Counted from the first letter of the stretch, positions 16,891-26,203 are shown. The stretch is 45,425 nucleotides of DNA from an uncultured Clostridia bacterium (GCA_944363615.1 CALVUQ010000013.1:1-45425); one strand, 5' to 3'. Numbers and translations: made by a program. Notes: a model not told the origin generated them from the sequence alone.

Positions 16891-18315
16891 ATGGATATCG
16901 TGAAGTTAAGCCTTACCGACGTAAGGGATAAAATAGCCGCAAAAAAGTTGAGTTCCGTCGAAGTTACGAAGGCGATTTTCGACAGAATAAAGGAAACTGC
17001 CGACCTTAACACTTTAATCACCGTAACCGAGCAAAGCGCACTTGAAAAGGCCGCGGAGGTGGACGGCAAAATCGCGCGCGGCGAAAAAATCGGCGCTCTT
17101 GCGGGTGTGCCGATAATAGTAAAGGACAATATTTCCACTTCAGGCATAAGGACGACCTGCGCGTCCCGTTTTTTAAGCAATTACGTGCCGCCTTTCGACG
17201 CAACCGTAATCAAAAAGCTCAAAGCCGCCGACGCCGTAATTGTCGGCAAGGCAAATATGGACGAATTCGCAATGGGTTCTTCCAACGAAAATTCCGCTTT
17301 CGGCCCCGTCAGGAACGCCGTGGACCCCACGCGCGTCCCGGGCGGCTCCAGCGGCGGCTCCGCTTCGTCGGTCGCGGCGTTCCAGGCGTTCGGCGCGCTT
17401 GGTTCGGACACGGGCGGCAGTATCCGTCAGCCCGCTTCTTTCTGCGGAGTGGTGGGACTTAAGCCCACGTATTCTGCGGTTTCGCGCTTCGGGCTTGTGG
17501 CGTTCGCGTCCTCTTTGGACCAGATAGGACCGATTACAAGGTGCGTGCGCGACAACGCGGAGCTTTTAAACGTCATCGCGGGGCACGACGAAATGGATTC
17601 GACTTCCGCTTTCGTCAAGGAAGATTATACCGATTACAAGACGGGGGTTAAGGGTAAGACAATAGGCATCGCCAAGGAGTTTTTCGACCGCGAATTTTCT
17701 GCCGAAGTCAAAAACGCCGTTCTTGCCGCCGCAAAACTCTACGAAAAGGCGGGCGCCGTCCTTAAAGAAATTTCCATAAGCTCTTTTGACGCCGCTCTTG
17801 CGACTTATTATATAATCGCGTGTGCCGAGGCAAGCAGCAATCTGGCGCGCTTCGACGGCGTAAAATACGGGCTGAGGGCGGACGCGGACGACTACATCGA
17901 TATTTATTACAAGTCGCGCACGGCATATTTCGGCGCCGAGGTAAAACGCCGCATTATGATAGGCAATTACGTTTTGTCCAGCGGATATTACGACGCGTAC
18001 TACCTTAAGGCCTCCAAAGTAAGGACAAAGATCAAGGCGGAGTTCGACGCGGCGCTCAAGGAGTGCGATTTCATTCTGGGCCCCACGTCGCCCACGACCG
18101 CTTTTAAATTGGGCGGCGATTTTACCGACCCCAGCGAGGCGTATACGGCGGACATATTCACCGTGCCCGTAAACATCGCGGGCAATCCCGCCATAAGCAT
18201 CCCCTGCGGCGCGGACAAGTCGGGACTTCCCATAGGATTGCAGCTGATAGGGCGTTCCTTCGGGGAGAGAGAACTGTTCGGCGCGGCGGAAACTTTGGAA
18301 AAGGAGTTAGGCTGA
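16891..18315 (+). CDS. gatA: Asp-tRNA(Asn)/Glu-tRNA(Gln) amidotransferase subunit A
   Basis: A 474-residue glutaminase subunit that releases ammonia from glutamine for GatB. The amidase-signature catalytic triad is visible: K78 in VKDNIS, S153 in PGGSSGGSA and the nucleophile S177 in SDTGGSIRQPA. I place the start at ATG 16891 because GGAG at 16879-16882 is 8 bases upstream; a GTG at 16882 overlapping the gatC stop would add three residues. The stop overlaps the gatB start by one base. Length and motifs are normal. Confidence 0.96.
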   Translation: MDIVKLSLTDVRDKIAAKKLSSVEVTKAIFDRIKETADLNTLITVTEQSALEKAAEVDGKIARGEKIGALAGVPIIVKDNISTSGIRTTCASRFLSNYVPPFDATVIKKLKAADAVIVGKANMDEFAMGSSNENSAFGPVRNAVDPTRVPGGSSGGSASSVAAFQAFGALGSDTGGSIRQPASFCGVVGLKPTYSAVSRFGLVAFASSLDQIGPITRCVRDNAELLNVIAGHDEMDSTSAFVKEDYTDYKTGVKGKTIGIAKEFFDREFSAEVKNAVLAAAKLYEKAGAVLKEISISSFDAALATYYIIACAEASSNLARFDGVKYGLRADADDYIDIYYKSRTAYFGAEVKRRIMIGNYVLSSGYYDAYYLKASKVRTKIKAEFDAALKECDFILGPTSPTTAFKLGGDFTDPSEAYTADIFTVPVNIAGNPAISIPCGADKSGLPIGLQLIGRSFGERELFGAAETLEKELG

Positions 18316-19748
18316 TGACTGCGGATTACGAAATTACCATAGGGCTTGAAATTCATTGCGAGCTTAAGACAAAAAGCAAAATATTCTGTTCCTGCCCCAA
18401 CACTTTCGGCGGCGAACCGAACACTCATTGCTGTCCCGTTTGCTCGGGCTTTCCGGGCGTATTGCCCGTCCTTAACAAAACGGCGGTGGAATATACCGTA
18501 AAGGCGGGGCTTGCGCTCGGGTGCGATATTTCGCGTTACAGCAAGTGGGACCGCAAAAACTATTTTTATCCCGACCTTCCCAAGGCCTGGCAGACCAGCC
18601 AGTACGACTTGCCCCTTTGCAGAGGCGGCGGAGTGGCGTTCAAGGGCGCGGACGGCGAGGATAAGTTCGTCAGGCTTAACCGTATCCATCTTGAGGAAGA
18701 CGCGGGCAAGCTTATTCATGAGGGCGGAGTCACGCGCGTGGATTACAACCGTTGCGGCGTTCCTCTCATGGAGATTGTTACCGAGCCTGACCTTCATTCG
18801 CCCGAAGACGCCGTGGCGTTTTTGACCGAGCTTAAAAACATTCTCAAATATACGGGCGTGTCGGACGTAAAGATGCAGGAGGGCAGCCTGAGGTGTGACG
18901 TCAATCTTTCCGTCGCCAGAAAAGGCGGGCCTTTGGGCACGCGTACCGAGACCAAAAACCTTAATTCTTTCAGATCGGTATTGCGTTCCTGCAAGTATGA
19001 GGCAGAGCGCCAGATCGAGCTTCTGGAAAGCGGCGGGGAAGTGGTGCAGGAAACGCGCCGCTGGGACGACGCCGCGGGCGAAGGCAGCGGCATGCGCGGC
19101 AAGGAAAACGCCCACGACTACAGATATTTTCCCGAGCCCGACCTTATGCCCGTCGTCATGTCCGATGAGGATATTGAGCGCATAAGGGCAACCATACCCG
19201 CCTTAAAACAGCAGCGCATTGATAAATACACCGCCGAGTATAACCTTTCGGATTACGACGCGGCGCTGATTACCGCGGACGTGGCGATTGCGGACCTCTT
19301 CGACGGGACGGTGGCGGAGGGCGCCAATCCCAAAAAGGCGGCCAATTTCATCATGGGTGACGTCATGCGCCTTGCAAAAGAGCCGGGAAGCGAGGACGTT
19401 AACATTAAAATTACTCCCGCTCAGTTAAGCGCGATGCTGTCGCTGGTGGAGCAGGGCGTAGTCAGTCTTGTCGCCGTACAAAAGGAAATTTTTCCCAAAG
19501 TCTGGGGCACGGACGCCGACCCTGCGGCAGTGGTGGACAAACTGGGTCTTCGTCAGTCCAACGACACTGCCGAAATCGAAGCCGCGGTCAAAGAAATCAT
19601 GGCCGCTAACGAAAAAGTGGTCAACGATTACCGCTCCGGCAATACGAAGGTCGTGTCCTTCTTCGTGGGACAGGTCATGAAGGCCACTAAAGGCAAGGCT
19701 AATCCCAAAGTGGTCAACGAAGTGCTTTCAAGGTTACTTAAGGGCTGA
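18315..19748 (+). CDS. gatB: Asp-tRNA(Asn)/Glu-tRNA(Gln) amidotransferase subunit B
   Basis: A 477-residue tRNA-binding kinase subunit that phosphorylates the misacylated tRNA and completes amidation. The N-terminus has GLEIHCELKTKSKIFC and the zinc-binding cysteines C25, C27, C40 and C43. The cradle domain contains YFPDLPKAWQTSQYD and DVNLSVA. The last ~140 residues form the helical and YqeY-like tRNA-binding domains. The ATG overlaps the gatA stop (TGATG) with AAGGAG 8 bases upstream, so translation is coupled. A strong terminator follows at 19838. Confidence 0.96.
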   Translation: MTADYEITIGLEIHCELKTKSKIFCSCPNTFGGEPNTHCCPVCSGFPGVLPVLNKTAVEYTVKAGLALGCDISRYSKWDRKNYFYPDLPKAWQTSQYDLPLCRGGGVAFKGADGEDKFVRLNRIHLEEDAGKLIHEGGVTRVDYNRCGVPLMEIVTEPDLHSPEDAVAFLTELKNILKYTGVSDVKMQEGSLRCDVNLSVARKGGPLGTRTETKNLNSFRSVLRSCKYEAERQIELLESGGEVVQETRRWDDAAGEGSGMRGKENAHDYRYFPEPDLMPVVMSDEDIERIRATIPALKQQRIDKYTAEYNLSDYDAALITADVAIADLFDGTVAEGANPKKAANFIMGDVMRLAKEPGSEDVNIKITPAQLSAMLSLVEQGVVSLVAVQKEIFPKVWGTDADPAAVVDKLGLRQSNDTAEIEAAVKEIMAANEKVVNDYRSGNTKVVSFFVGQVMKATKGKANPKVVNEVLSRLLKG

Positions 19749-20155
19749 TGACGAAGGGATAGAATTTTTAACAACTGTTTACCTGTTAATCAAACCCCGG
19801 TTACGGATTTAAGGCGCCGTACATTTTTGTCGGCGTTACGCGGCGTATTGCGTTTTGCGCCGCGTTTTTATTTGTCGTTCTTATCTATAAATAAAAAACC
19901 TCATGGCAAAAACGGAAATAATTATATTTTCAAGCGTATTTTTTGCGCCCAACCGAAGGATATCGGGAAAAGCATAAAAAACGAGGTTTGTTTTTCGGAA
20001 AATCGGATTTTTAACGATAGACAAAAGAATAAGTCAATATTTGAAATTGATAAATATAATTTTTGTTAGCTTAAATGCATCTTTTGTGCTAAAATATTAT
20101 AAATCGGCGGAACAAGAAAAAATAAATTTCCGTCGTCAAGGAGAAGTATGATATT
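19749..20155. other. Intergenic region between gatB and the GH2 gene
   Basis: A 407-base gap with the gat terminator at 19838-19869. Further on, AAACCTC (about 19892) and GAGGTTT (about 19982) could close a domain of about 90 bases containing small hairpins, but nothing matches a known riboswitch. Only weak promoter hexamers (TTAGCT, 18 bases, TAAAAT, about 20067-20096) precede the GH2 gene. Confidence 0.45.
19838..19869 (+). terminator. Intrinsic terminator of gatCAB
   Basis: ACGCGGCG and CGCCGCGT form a perfect 8-bp stem around a 12-base loop, followed by five T residues. Confidence 0.85.
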
Positions 20156-21883
20156 ATGAACATTCCGAGGCCCGAACATCCCGAGCCGCAATTTAAACGC
20201 GACAACTGGGTTAATCTTAACGGAGAATGGGAATTCGAAATTGATTTCTGCAACGAAGGCCGTGAGAAACAATATTTTCTCAGAGACAGCCTTGGCGATA
20301 AGATAATCGTACCTTTTGCGCCCGAAAGCGAACTTTCAGGCATCGGTTACAAGGGATTTATGGACGCGGTATGGTATCGTCGCGCTATAAACATTCCCGA
20401 TTCTTTTAAGGGTAAACGCGTTATTCTTCATTTCGGCGCTGTGGATCACGAGGCGTTCGTCTATATTAACGGCGTGCTTGCGGGCACCCACAAGGGCGGC
20501 TACTGGCCTTTCAGCCTGGACATCACGGACTTAATCAAGGAAGCGGACAATTACGTCACCGTGCTTGCCGTGGACGACATGAGAAACGGCAAATACGGCA
20601 CGGGTAAACAGTGTTCCGAATTGTATTCCCACGGCTGCGACTACACCCGCACCACCGGAATATGGCAAACCGTATGGATGGAGGCAGTGGAAGAGCAGCA
20701 TATCGACTTTTTCCGTCTTACTCCCGTAGTGGAGGAGTCCTCTTTGGCAGTGGAGCTTAACACCGCGAAAAGCGGCGACTGCACCCTTACCGCGGAGGCG
20801 TTTTTCGACGGCAAACCCGTGGGGAAAAAGACCGTTACCGTCAAGTACGGTCATACCGCTTTTGACCTTAAGCTTGACAAGCTTTATTTGTGGGATCTGG
20901 GTCAGGGCAATCTTTATGACCTTAAGTTTACGCTTTCATGCAACGGAAAGGTGTCGGACGAAGTAAAAACCTATTTCGGCATGCGCTCCGTATGTTTTAA
21001 GGACGGAAAATTCTATCTGAACGGCAGATCCGTTTTCGGCAGGTTCATACTTGACCAGGGGTTCTATAAAGACGGCATTTACACGGCGCCCGACGTCAGC
21101 CGCTTCGACCAGGATATCAAGCTTTCGATGGATTTGGGTTATAACGGCGCGCGTTTCCACGAAAAAGTGTTCGAGCCGCTTGCGCTTTACGCCGCGGACA
21201 AGGCGGGCTACATGGTTTGGGACGAGTATCCCGACTGGCATGTTCATGTCGACGACTTCACTTGTCTTGACGAGCTTATTCCCGACTGGCTGGCGGAGAT
21301 CAGGCGCGATTACAACCATCCCGCTATTATAGGCTGGTGCTGCCTTAACGAATCGTGGGATCGCGGACCCAGAAAACTCAGACAGGACGACAGATTGCTT
21401 GAAACTCTTTATCGCGTAGTTAAAAGTCAGGACAATACCCGTCCCGTCATCGACGTCAGCGGCAATTACCACGTCATTACCGATACTTTCGACGTCCATT
21501 GGTATGAGCAGAATCCCGAAGCTTTCCGCAAGGGATTTGAGGAAAATAACGGAGTTTTCGTTAACTTTACGGACAGACAGTCTTACAACAATACTCCTTA
21601 TTGGGTTTCCGAGTACGGCGGAATCAAATTGCCCGATGACGAAGGCGGCTGGGGTTACGGCAACGCGCCCAAGGACAGGAAAGAGTTCTTTGAAAGGTAT
21701 AAGGGCCTTACCGACGTGCTTTTGGACAACGAAAAATGCTGGGCGCTTTGTTACACTCAGCTTTACGACGTGGAGCAGGAGGTTAACGGGCTTTACCGCT
21801 ACGACCGCAGCGACAAGTTCACGGCGGAAGAAAAGAAGTTCCTTAAATCCGTAATGACAAGAAAAGCGGCTGTGGAAAAGTAG
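20156..21883 (+). CDS. Glycoside hydrolase family 2 protein
   Basis: A 575-residue beta-glycosidase of the GH2 clan. The N-terminal jelly-roll sugar-binding domain (about 1-185) has WVNLNGEWEFEID and VWYRRAINIP; an Ig-like domain follows (about 186-280), then the TIM barrel. The acid/base is E399 in CLNES and the nucleophile is E486 in VSEYGG, both in the expected places. There is no signal peptide, so it acts in the cytoplasm on imported oligosaccharides. The family covers beta-galactosidase, beta-mannosidase and beta-glucuronidase, and I cannot choose among them. It is monocistronic with no sugar transporter nearby. It lacks the C-terminal domains of LacZ-type enzymes. Confidence 0.88.
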   Translation: MNIPRPEHPEPQFKRDNWVNLNGEWEFEIDFCNEGREKQYFLRDSLGDKIIVPFAPESELSGIGYKGFMDAVWYRRAINIPDSFKGKRVILHFGAVDHEAFVYINGVLAGTHKGGYWPFSLDITDLIKEADNYVTVLAVDDMRNGKYGTGKQCSELYSHGCDYTRTTGIWQTVWMEAVEEQHIDFFRLTPVVEESSLAVELNTAKSGDCTLTAEAFFDGKPVGKKTVTVKYGHTAFDLKLDKLYLWDLGQGNLYDLKFTLSCNGKVSDEVKTYFGMRSVCFKDGKFYLNGRSVFGRFILDQGFYKDGIYTAPDVSRFDQDIKLSMDLGYNGARFHEKVFEPLALYAADKAGYMVWDEYPDWHVHVDDFTCLDELIPDWLAEIRRDYNHPAIIGWCCLNESWDRGPRKLRQDDRLLETLYRVVKSQDNTRPVIDVSGNYHVITDTFDVHWYEQNPEAFRKGFEENNGVFVNFTDRQSYNNTPYWVSEYGGIKLPDDEGGWGYGNAPKDRKEFFERYKGLTDVLLDNEKCWALCYTQLYDVEQEVNGLYRYDRSDKFTAEEKKFLKSVMTRKAAVEK

Positions 21884-21925
21884 TCTTTTCCTTAACCGCA
21901 GTCAGATAAAAATATAACGCAAAAA

Positions 21926-21963
21926 AATCGCGTGCGGAGTTTTAACCGTGCGCGATTTTTTTT
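21926..21963. terminator. Strong terminator after the GH2 gene
   Basis: AATCGCGTGCGG pairs with CCGTGCGCGATT over 12 bp with two G-T wobbles; an A run before and T run after make it active in both directions. Confidence 0.88.
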
Positions 21964-22005
21964 ATTCGGTTTTATTCGGGCGTAAACGGATTATTTAAAG
22001 ACCCA

Positions 22006-22030
22006 AAAAACGAAGGAAAAATTCGTTTTT
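22006..22030 (-). terminator. Probable terminator of apgM
   Basis: AAAAACGAA and TTCGTTTTT form a 9-bp stem with a 7-base loop about 50 bases after the apgM stop. It is nearly symmetrical and may also work on the plus strand. Confidence 0.6.
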
Positions 22031-22078
22031 GACCAAAAAGACCTGAAATTTACAAAATTTGTGTGAAAAAGACCGCCG

Positions 22079-23293
22079 CTACGCCAGCAGTTTTTCCATG
22101 AATGCCACGCCGCTTTCCGTAAACACGCCCGTTTTCGCCGCGTTTTCCTCGTCAAAGACGTTTACGCCGCTTTCGTAAGGATGCTCGCTGTCGTAGATAA
22201 GGTAGGGTACGGGATCGGAAACGTGAGTCTTTTTGACGACAGGCGTAGCATGGTCGGGAAGAATGGCGATTTTAAAGGGAGTTTTCTGCGATTCAAGGTA
22301 CTTTAGGACGGGCCCCACAATTTTTCGGTCGATTAACTCAATCGCCAGCTTTTTTTCCGCATAATTGCCCTGATGGCCGCACTCGTCGGGCGCTTCAAGG
22401 TGTATGTAAACGAAATCGTTTTTCTTTAACGCGTTTATCGCCGCCTCGGCTTTGCCGTCGAAATTCGATTTTATCGTGCCCGTCGCGCCTTGTACGTCGA
22501 TTACTTCCATACCTGCTGCGATGCCTATGCCCTTTATCAGGTCCACGGCGGAAATAACCGCACCTTTAAGCCCGTGTTTACGGTAAAAGTCGTCAAGCGC
22601 GGGTTTTCTGCCTTCGCCCCACAGCCAGACAGAGTTGGCGGGATTAAGGCCTCTTTCGCGGCGCTTAAGGTTGACGGGATGGTCTTTCAGCAGCTCGTAA
22701 GATTTTTTCATGATTTTCAGAAAGCTTTCCGCGTGTTCGCCTTCGGGAAGATATTCGGTAATTTTACGGTCGCTTATGTCGTGCGGCGGAGTCAGTATCG
22801 CGCCCGTACCGGCGTTTTTAAGCAGCAGACAGTGACGGTAACTTACGCCGCCGTAAAGTTCCGCCCCGTCAAGCGGCAGACGTTCGGACAGAAAAGCAAT
22901 CAGTTCATGCGCTTCCTGCGTCGTGATTTCGCCCGCGGAATAGTCCGTCATGATCTTGTTTTCGTAATCTTCGGTTTCCGAAAGAGTGACAAGGTTGCAG
23001 CGGTAGCTTACGTCTTCAGGGCCCATTTTTACGCCTATGCTCAACGCCTCGAGGGGAGAGCGGCCAGTATAGTAGCGTTCGGGCGCGTAGCCCATTACTG
23101 ACAGGTTTGCAACGTCGCTTCCCGGCTTCATGCCGTCGGGTACGGTTTGGCAAAGACCCGTTTCCGCTTTTGCCGCCAGCGCGTCGGAGAAAGGTTTATA
23201 CGCTTCCTTCATGGGAGTATTGCCCTTTTCGTCGGGATAATCGGCCATTCCGTCAAACAAAACTACAACGTATTTTTTCGCGGTTCTTTCCAT
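22079..23293 (-). CDS. apgM: Cofactor-independent phosphoglycerate mutase, ApgM type
   Basis: A 404-residue member of the alkaline-phosphatase superfamily, archaeal-type phosphoglycerate mutase (COG3635). D14 in LFDGMAD and S59 in PGSDVANLS are the first metal ligand and the phosphorylated serine. Later metal-binding blocks are EAPDECGHQG and PDHATP. It interconverts 3- and 2-phosphoglycerate in glycolysis, but some bacterial members of this family are proposed homoserine kinases, and the context here does not decide: no threonine genes are nearby. Upstream lies glmS in the same direction, but apgM has its own promoter at 23328-23356. The ribosome site (AAGGA, about 13 bases away) is distant. 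Confidence 0.85.
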   Translation of the reverse strand: MERTAKKYVVVLFDGMADYPDEKGNTPMKEAYKPFSDALAAKAETGLCQTVPDGMKPGSDVANLSVMGYAPERYYTGRSPLEALSIGVKMGPEDVSYRCNLVTLSETEDYENKIMTDYSAGEITTQEAHELIAFLSERLPLDGAELYGGVSYRHCLLLKNAGTGAILTPPHDISDRKITEYLPEGEHAESFLKIMKKSYELLKDHPVNLKRRERGLNPANSVWLWGEGRKPALDDFYRKHGLKGAVISAVDLIKGIGIAAGMEVIDVQGATGTIKSNFDGKAEAAINALKKNDFVYIHLEAPDECGHQGNYAEKKLAIELIDRKIVGPVLKYLESQKTPFKIAILPDHATPVVKKTHVSDPVPYLIYDSEHPYESGVNVFDEENAAKTGVFTESGVAFMEKLLA

Positions 23294-23327
23294 TTTAACA
23301 GGCGTCCTTATGATTTTTTACGGCAAA

Positions 23328-23356
23328 ATTATACCACTTTTTGCGGCTTAAGTCGA
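23328..23356 (-). promoter_or_regulatory. Promoter of apgM, overlapped by a palindrome
   Basis: On the minus strand TCGACT (23356-23351), 17 bases, TATAAT (23333-23328). The -35 lies in one arm of the inverted repeat at 23352-23373, so a repressor or terminator hairpin could affect it. Confidence 0.7.
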
Positions 23357-23373
23357 GTATATTTTTACTCGAC
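23352..23373. repeat. 8-bp inverted repeat across the glmS stop codon
   Basis: GTCGAGTA and TACTCGAC are separated by TATTTT. The repeat covers the glmS stop and the apgM -35 hexamer. No T run follows on the minus strand, so an operator is at least as likely as a terminator. Confidence 0.6.
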
Positions 23374-25194
23374 GGTGACGGATTTTGCAAGATTTCTGGG
23401 CTTGTCGATGTCGCAGCCCTTTACCGCGGCGACGTAGTATCCGAAAAGCTGCAGATAAACGGCCGTAAGCACGGGCGCAAGCAGCGGATGGCAGTCGGGG
23501 ATATAAAGAGTATGTTCCGCTTCGTTCTCCACGGCGCGGTTTTCATTAGAGGCTACGGCAATCACTTTTGCCCCGCGCGTTTTTACTTCTTTTATGTTGG
23601 AAAGGGTCTTTTCGAAAAGCCTTTTGTCCACGGCTACGGCGATCACGGGCGATCCGTTCTCTATAAGCGATATCGTGCCGTGCTTAAGCTCTCCTGCGGG
23701 GTAGGCTTCGGCGTGAATGTACGATATTTCCTTCAGTTTAAGCGCGCCCTCCAAAGCGGAGGCGTAGTCCATGCCGCGGCCGATGAAAAAGAGGTCCTTG
23801 TTTTTATAATAAAGCGAGGCGAGATACTGCGTTTCTTCGGGCTTTTCAAGTAACTTCGTTATGTTGTCCGACAAATTCTTAAGGCTTTTAAGCTGCTCTT
23901 CATACTCGGATTGCGGAATCGTGTCAAGCGTCTTTGCAAGGTAAAGCCCGATAAGATACAGCGCGGCTACCTGAGTGGTGTAGCCCTTTGTCGTAGCCAC
24001 GGCGATTTCGGGACCCGCGTGCGTGTACAAGACGTCGTCCGCCTCCCTTGCGATGGAGGAGCCCAATACGTTTACCACCGCAAGCGTCCTGCTTTTAAGG
24101 CGTTTTGCCTCCCTAAGCGCGGCAAGAGTGTCCGCCGTTTCTCCGCTTTGGGAGATTATTATCGTAAGGACGCGCTCGTCCGCGATGGGACTGCGGTATC
24201 TGAATTCGCTGGCAAAGTCCGTTTCGACGGGGATACGACAAACGCGCTCGATGTAATATTTGCCTATGATGCCCGCGTGATAAGCCGAACCGCAGCCCAC
24301 AATGTTGATTTTTTTAATGCTTTTTACGTATTCCGCGCTTAAACTGATGTCGTACAGCACGATTTTGTCGTCCTTTATGCGCGGCATTACCGTGTCGCGG
24401 ACGGCTTTGGGCTGCTCGTGAATTTCCTTAAGCATGAAGTGGGGATAGCCGCCTTTTTCGGCGGTTTCGGGGTCCCAGTCCACAAAGAAGGGCTTCTTTT
24501 CTTCCACTTCCATGTTTTTATTGTAAATTACGACTTTTGTGCCGCTTATGCAGGCGATTTCGTCGTCGGAAAGCAGAATGAAGTTCCTTGTGTGTTTCAA
24601 AAGCGCGGGCATATCGGAGGCTATGAAATTTTCGTCCTTGCCCAATCCCACGACAAGGGGACTGTCCTTTCTTATTGCGTAAAAGACGTCGGGAGTTTCG
24701 TTGAACAGTATCCCCAGAGCATAAGAACCCGACAGCTTGTTAAGCACTTTTCTTATGCAGTCCAGAACGTCTCCGTCGAAGTAGTATTCCAGAAGATGCG
24801 CTATTACTTCCGTGTCCGTCTGCGAAACGAACTTGAATCCCTTATCCGTCAGAAACGATTTAAGCTCCAGATAATTTTCTATAATTCCGTTGTGTACGAC
24901 CGCGAATCTGCCGTCTTCCGATAGATGCGGATGGGAATTGACGTCGTTGGGTTCCCCGTGCGTCGCCCAGCGGGTGTGTCCGATGCCCACCGTTCCGTCC
25001 AGATTTTCGCCGCCCGATGTAAGCTCTATAAGCTTAATAAGCCTGCCTTTGGCTTTTACCGCCTGAATTTCTCCTTTTGCGTTTTCCACGGCGATTCCGC
25101 TTGAGTCGTATCCGCGGTACTCCAGTTTTTTAAGTCCGTCCAAAAGAAGGGGAGCCGCCTTGCGCCTTCCCGCGTAACCAACTATTCCGCACAT
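23365..25194 (-). CDS. glmS: Glutamine:fructose-6-phosphate aminotransferase GlmS
   Basis: A 609-residue enzyme making glucosamine-6-phosphate, the first step toward UDP-GlcNAc for peptidoglycan and surface polymers. The N-terminal glutaminase domain begins MCGIVGYAG with nucleophile C2. Two SIS sugar-binding domains follow, with GCGSAYHAG near residue 296, SQSGETADT near 342, and a standard C-terminus DKPRNLAKSVTVE. AAGGAG precedes the ATG. The 152 bases upstream do not contain the glmS ribozyme common in Firmicutes. The next gene in its pathway, glmM, lies nearby at 26255 on the other strand. Confidence 0.97.
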   Translation of the reverse strand: MCGIVGYAGRRKAAPLLLDGLKKLEYRGYDSSGIAVENAKGEIQAVKAKGRLIKLIELTSGGENLDGTVGIGHTRWATHGEPNDVNSHPHLSEDGRFAVVHNGIIENYLELKSFLTDKGFKFVSQTDTEVIAHLLEYYFDGDVLDCIRKVLNKLSGSYALGILFNETPDVFYAIRKDSPLVVGLGKDENFIASDMPALLKHTRNFILLSDDEIACISGTKVVIYNKNMEVEEKKPFFVDWDPETAEKGGYPHFMLKEIHEQPKAVRDTVMPRIKDDKIVLYDISLSAEYVKSIKKINIVGCGSAYHAGIIGKYYIERVCRIPVETDFASEFRYRSPIADERVLTIIISQSGETADTLAALREAKRLKSRTLAVVNVLGSSIAREADDVLYTHAGPEIAVATTKGYTTQVAALYLIGLYLAKTLDTIPQSEYEEQLKSLKNLSDNITKLLEKPEETQYLASLYYKNKDLFFIGRGMDYASALEGALKLKEISYIHAEAYPAGELKHGTISLIENGSPVIAVAVDKRLFEKTLSNIKEVKTRGAKVIAVASNENRAVENEAEHTLYIPDCHPLLAPVLTAVYLQLFGYYVAAVKGCDIDKPRNLAKSVTVE

Positions 25195-25320
25195 TTTATA
25201 CTCCTTGAAAAAAATTATGTTTTACGGGGTTTTCCTCTCAAAGCTTTTCGGTCCGTCATTCGCAATTAAGCAAATGTCGGTTTACGGGCCTCATTTTCTG
25301 AAAGAATATCCGACGTTAAC

Positions 25321-25350
25321 ATTATATGTTTTTAACTTTTTGCGGTTTAA
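25321..25350 (-). promoter_or_regulatory. Possible glmS promoter
   Basis: On the minus strand a perfect TATAAT (25326-25321) with a weak TTAAAC 18 bases upstream. It starts inside the end of the export-protein gene, so glmS may also be read from the promoter of that gene. Confidence 0.42.
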
Positions 25351-26042
25351 CTTTCCGCGTTTTTGCCGCTTTCGCCGTCGCCGTCGCCTTTTTCGTCCTC
25401 CGCGACTTTCTCTTCGGGTTTATGAAGAATTATTTTTATTATCAGCAATACGACGATAATTATTGCGATTATGCCCAGCGCCGTAATTATCCAGTTGATG
25501 TACGGCTCGAAAAACCGGCAGAGCAGAAGGATTATAAGGCTTGCCACAAGGTTTCCCGCAACTACGGACGCAAGCGCGTTACGGTATTTCATTTTAAGCA
25601 GCGACGCCACCGCGCAACCCGTCCACACGCCCGTAAGCGGCAACGGTATCGCCACAAATATAAATACGCCCAGCATCTTCTTGCGTTCGGTCCGTTTTTT
25701 CGCCAGGTCGTCCTGTCCGCTTTCTTCGCCGATTTTTACCGATTTGCTCTTTTTTTCGAACTTGTCGTAAAGCGCGGTCCCTATTTTGCGGAAGAATCTG
25801 GTTTTCGACAGCCACTTTATAAAGGGAATAAGCACCAGCAACAGTAACGGCGCCAGCATGGACGAGCCTATAAACGCAAACAGCCAGGACTCGAGGTAAT
25901 TGAGTTTAAGACCCAGCCCTATGGGTATGGCAAGACGCGCCTCCACTATGGGCAGGGCGGCGATAAGCACGGTAACTATCTGCGGGTAAGCAAAAACCCT
26001 TATCAAAAAGTCCAGAATGGTTTCTATCAGTCTGTCTATCAT
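25347..26042 (-). CDS. Small multidrug export family membrane protein (COG2426)
   Basis: A 231-residue membrane protein of the Sm_multidrug_ex family. PIVEARLAIPIGLG (about 31-44) and IPLPLTGVWTGCAVASLL (about 131-148) are the family hallmarks, in two similar halves each with re-entrant-like hydrophobic segments. A charged loop lies between them (about 92-122), and the last 25 residues are an acidic tail. AGGTG is 6 bases before the ATG. Despite the name, transport function of this family is poorly established. It precedes glmS by 152 bases on the same strand and diverges from glmM, which hints at a link to envelope synthesis, but that is inference. Confidence 0.75.
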   Translation of the reverse strand: MIDRLIETILDFLIRVFAYPQIVTVLIAALPIVEARLAIPIGLGLKLNYLESWLFAFIGSSMLAPLLLLVLIPFIKWLSKTRFFRKIGTALYDKFEKKSKSVKIGEESGQDDLAKKRTERKKMLGVFIFVAIPLPLTGVWTGCAVASLLKMKYRNALASVVAGNLVASLIILLLCRFFEPYINWIITALGIIAIIIVVLLIIKIILHKPEEKVAEDEKGDGDGESGKNAES

Positions 26043-26158
26043 TCACACCTCGCGCGGCAAACGAACAATTGTTTTCCGTTTTCCATATTATGTAGGAGAA
26101 GCTTGGGCGGGTAAAATATTTTTACCGCTGCATAAAAGCATCCGTACATAACCATTAT

Positions 26159-26187
26159 ATTTTACAATACGCTTGATTATTTGTCAA
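26159..26187 (-). promoter_or_regulatory. Promoter of the COG2426 gene
   Basis: On the minus strand TTGACA (26187-26182), 17 bases, TAAAAT (26164-26159). The leader is about 110 bases and includes a bulged hairpin at 26107-26127. Confidence 0.8.
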
Positions 26188-26203
26188 TTTAAGTGCGGCG
26201 TGC

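Noticed and set aside
19885..19990. Possible riboswitch with closing stem AAACCTC/GAGGTTT before the GH2 gene
   Set aside because: Only seven pairs over about 80 bases, no terminator before the gene, and no match to a known class.
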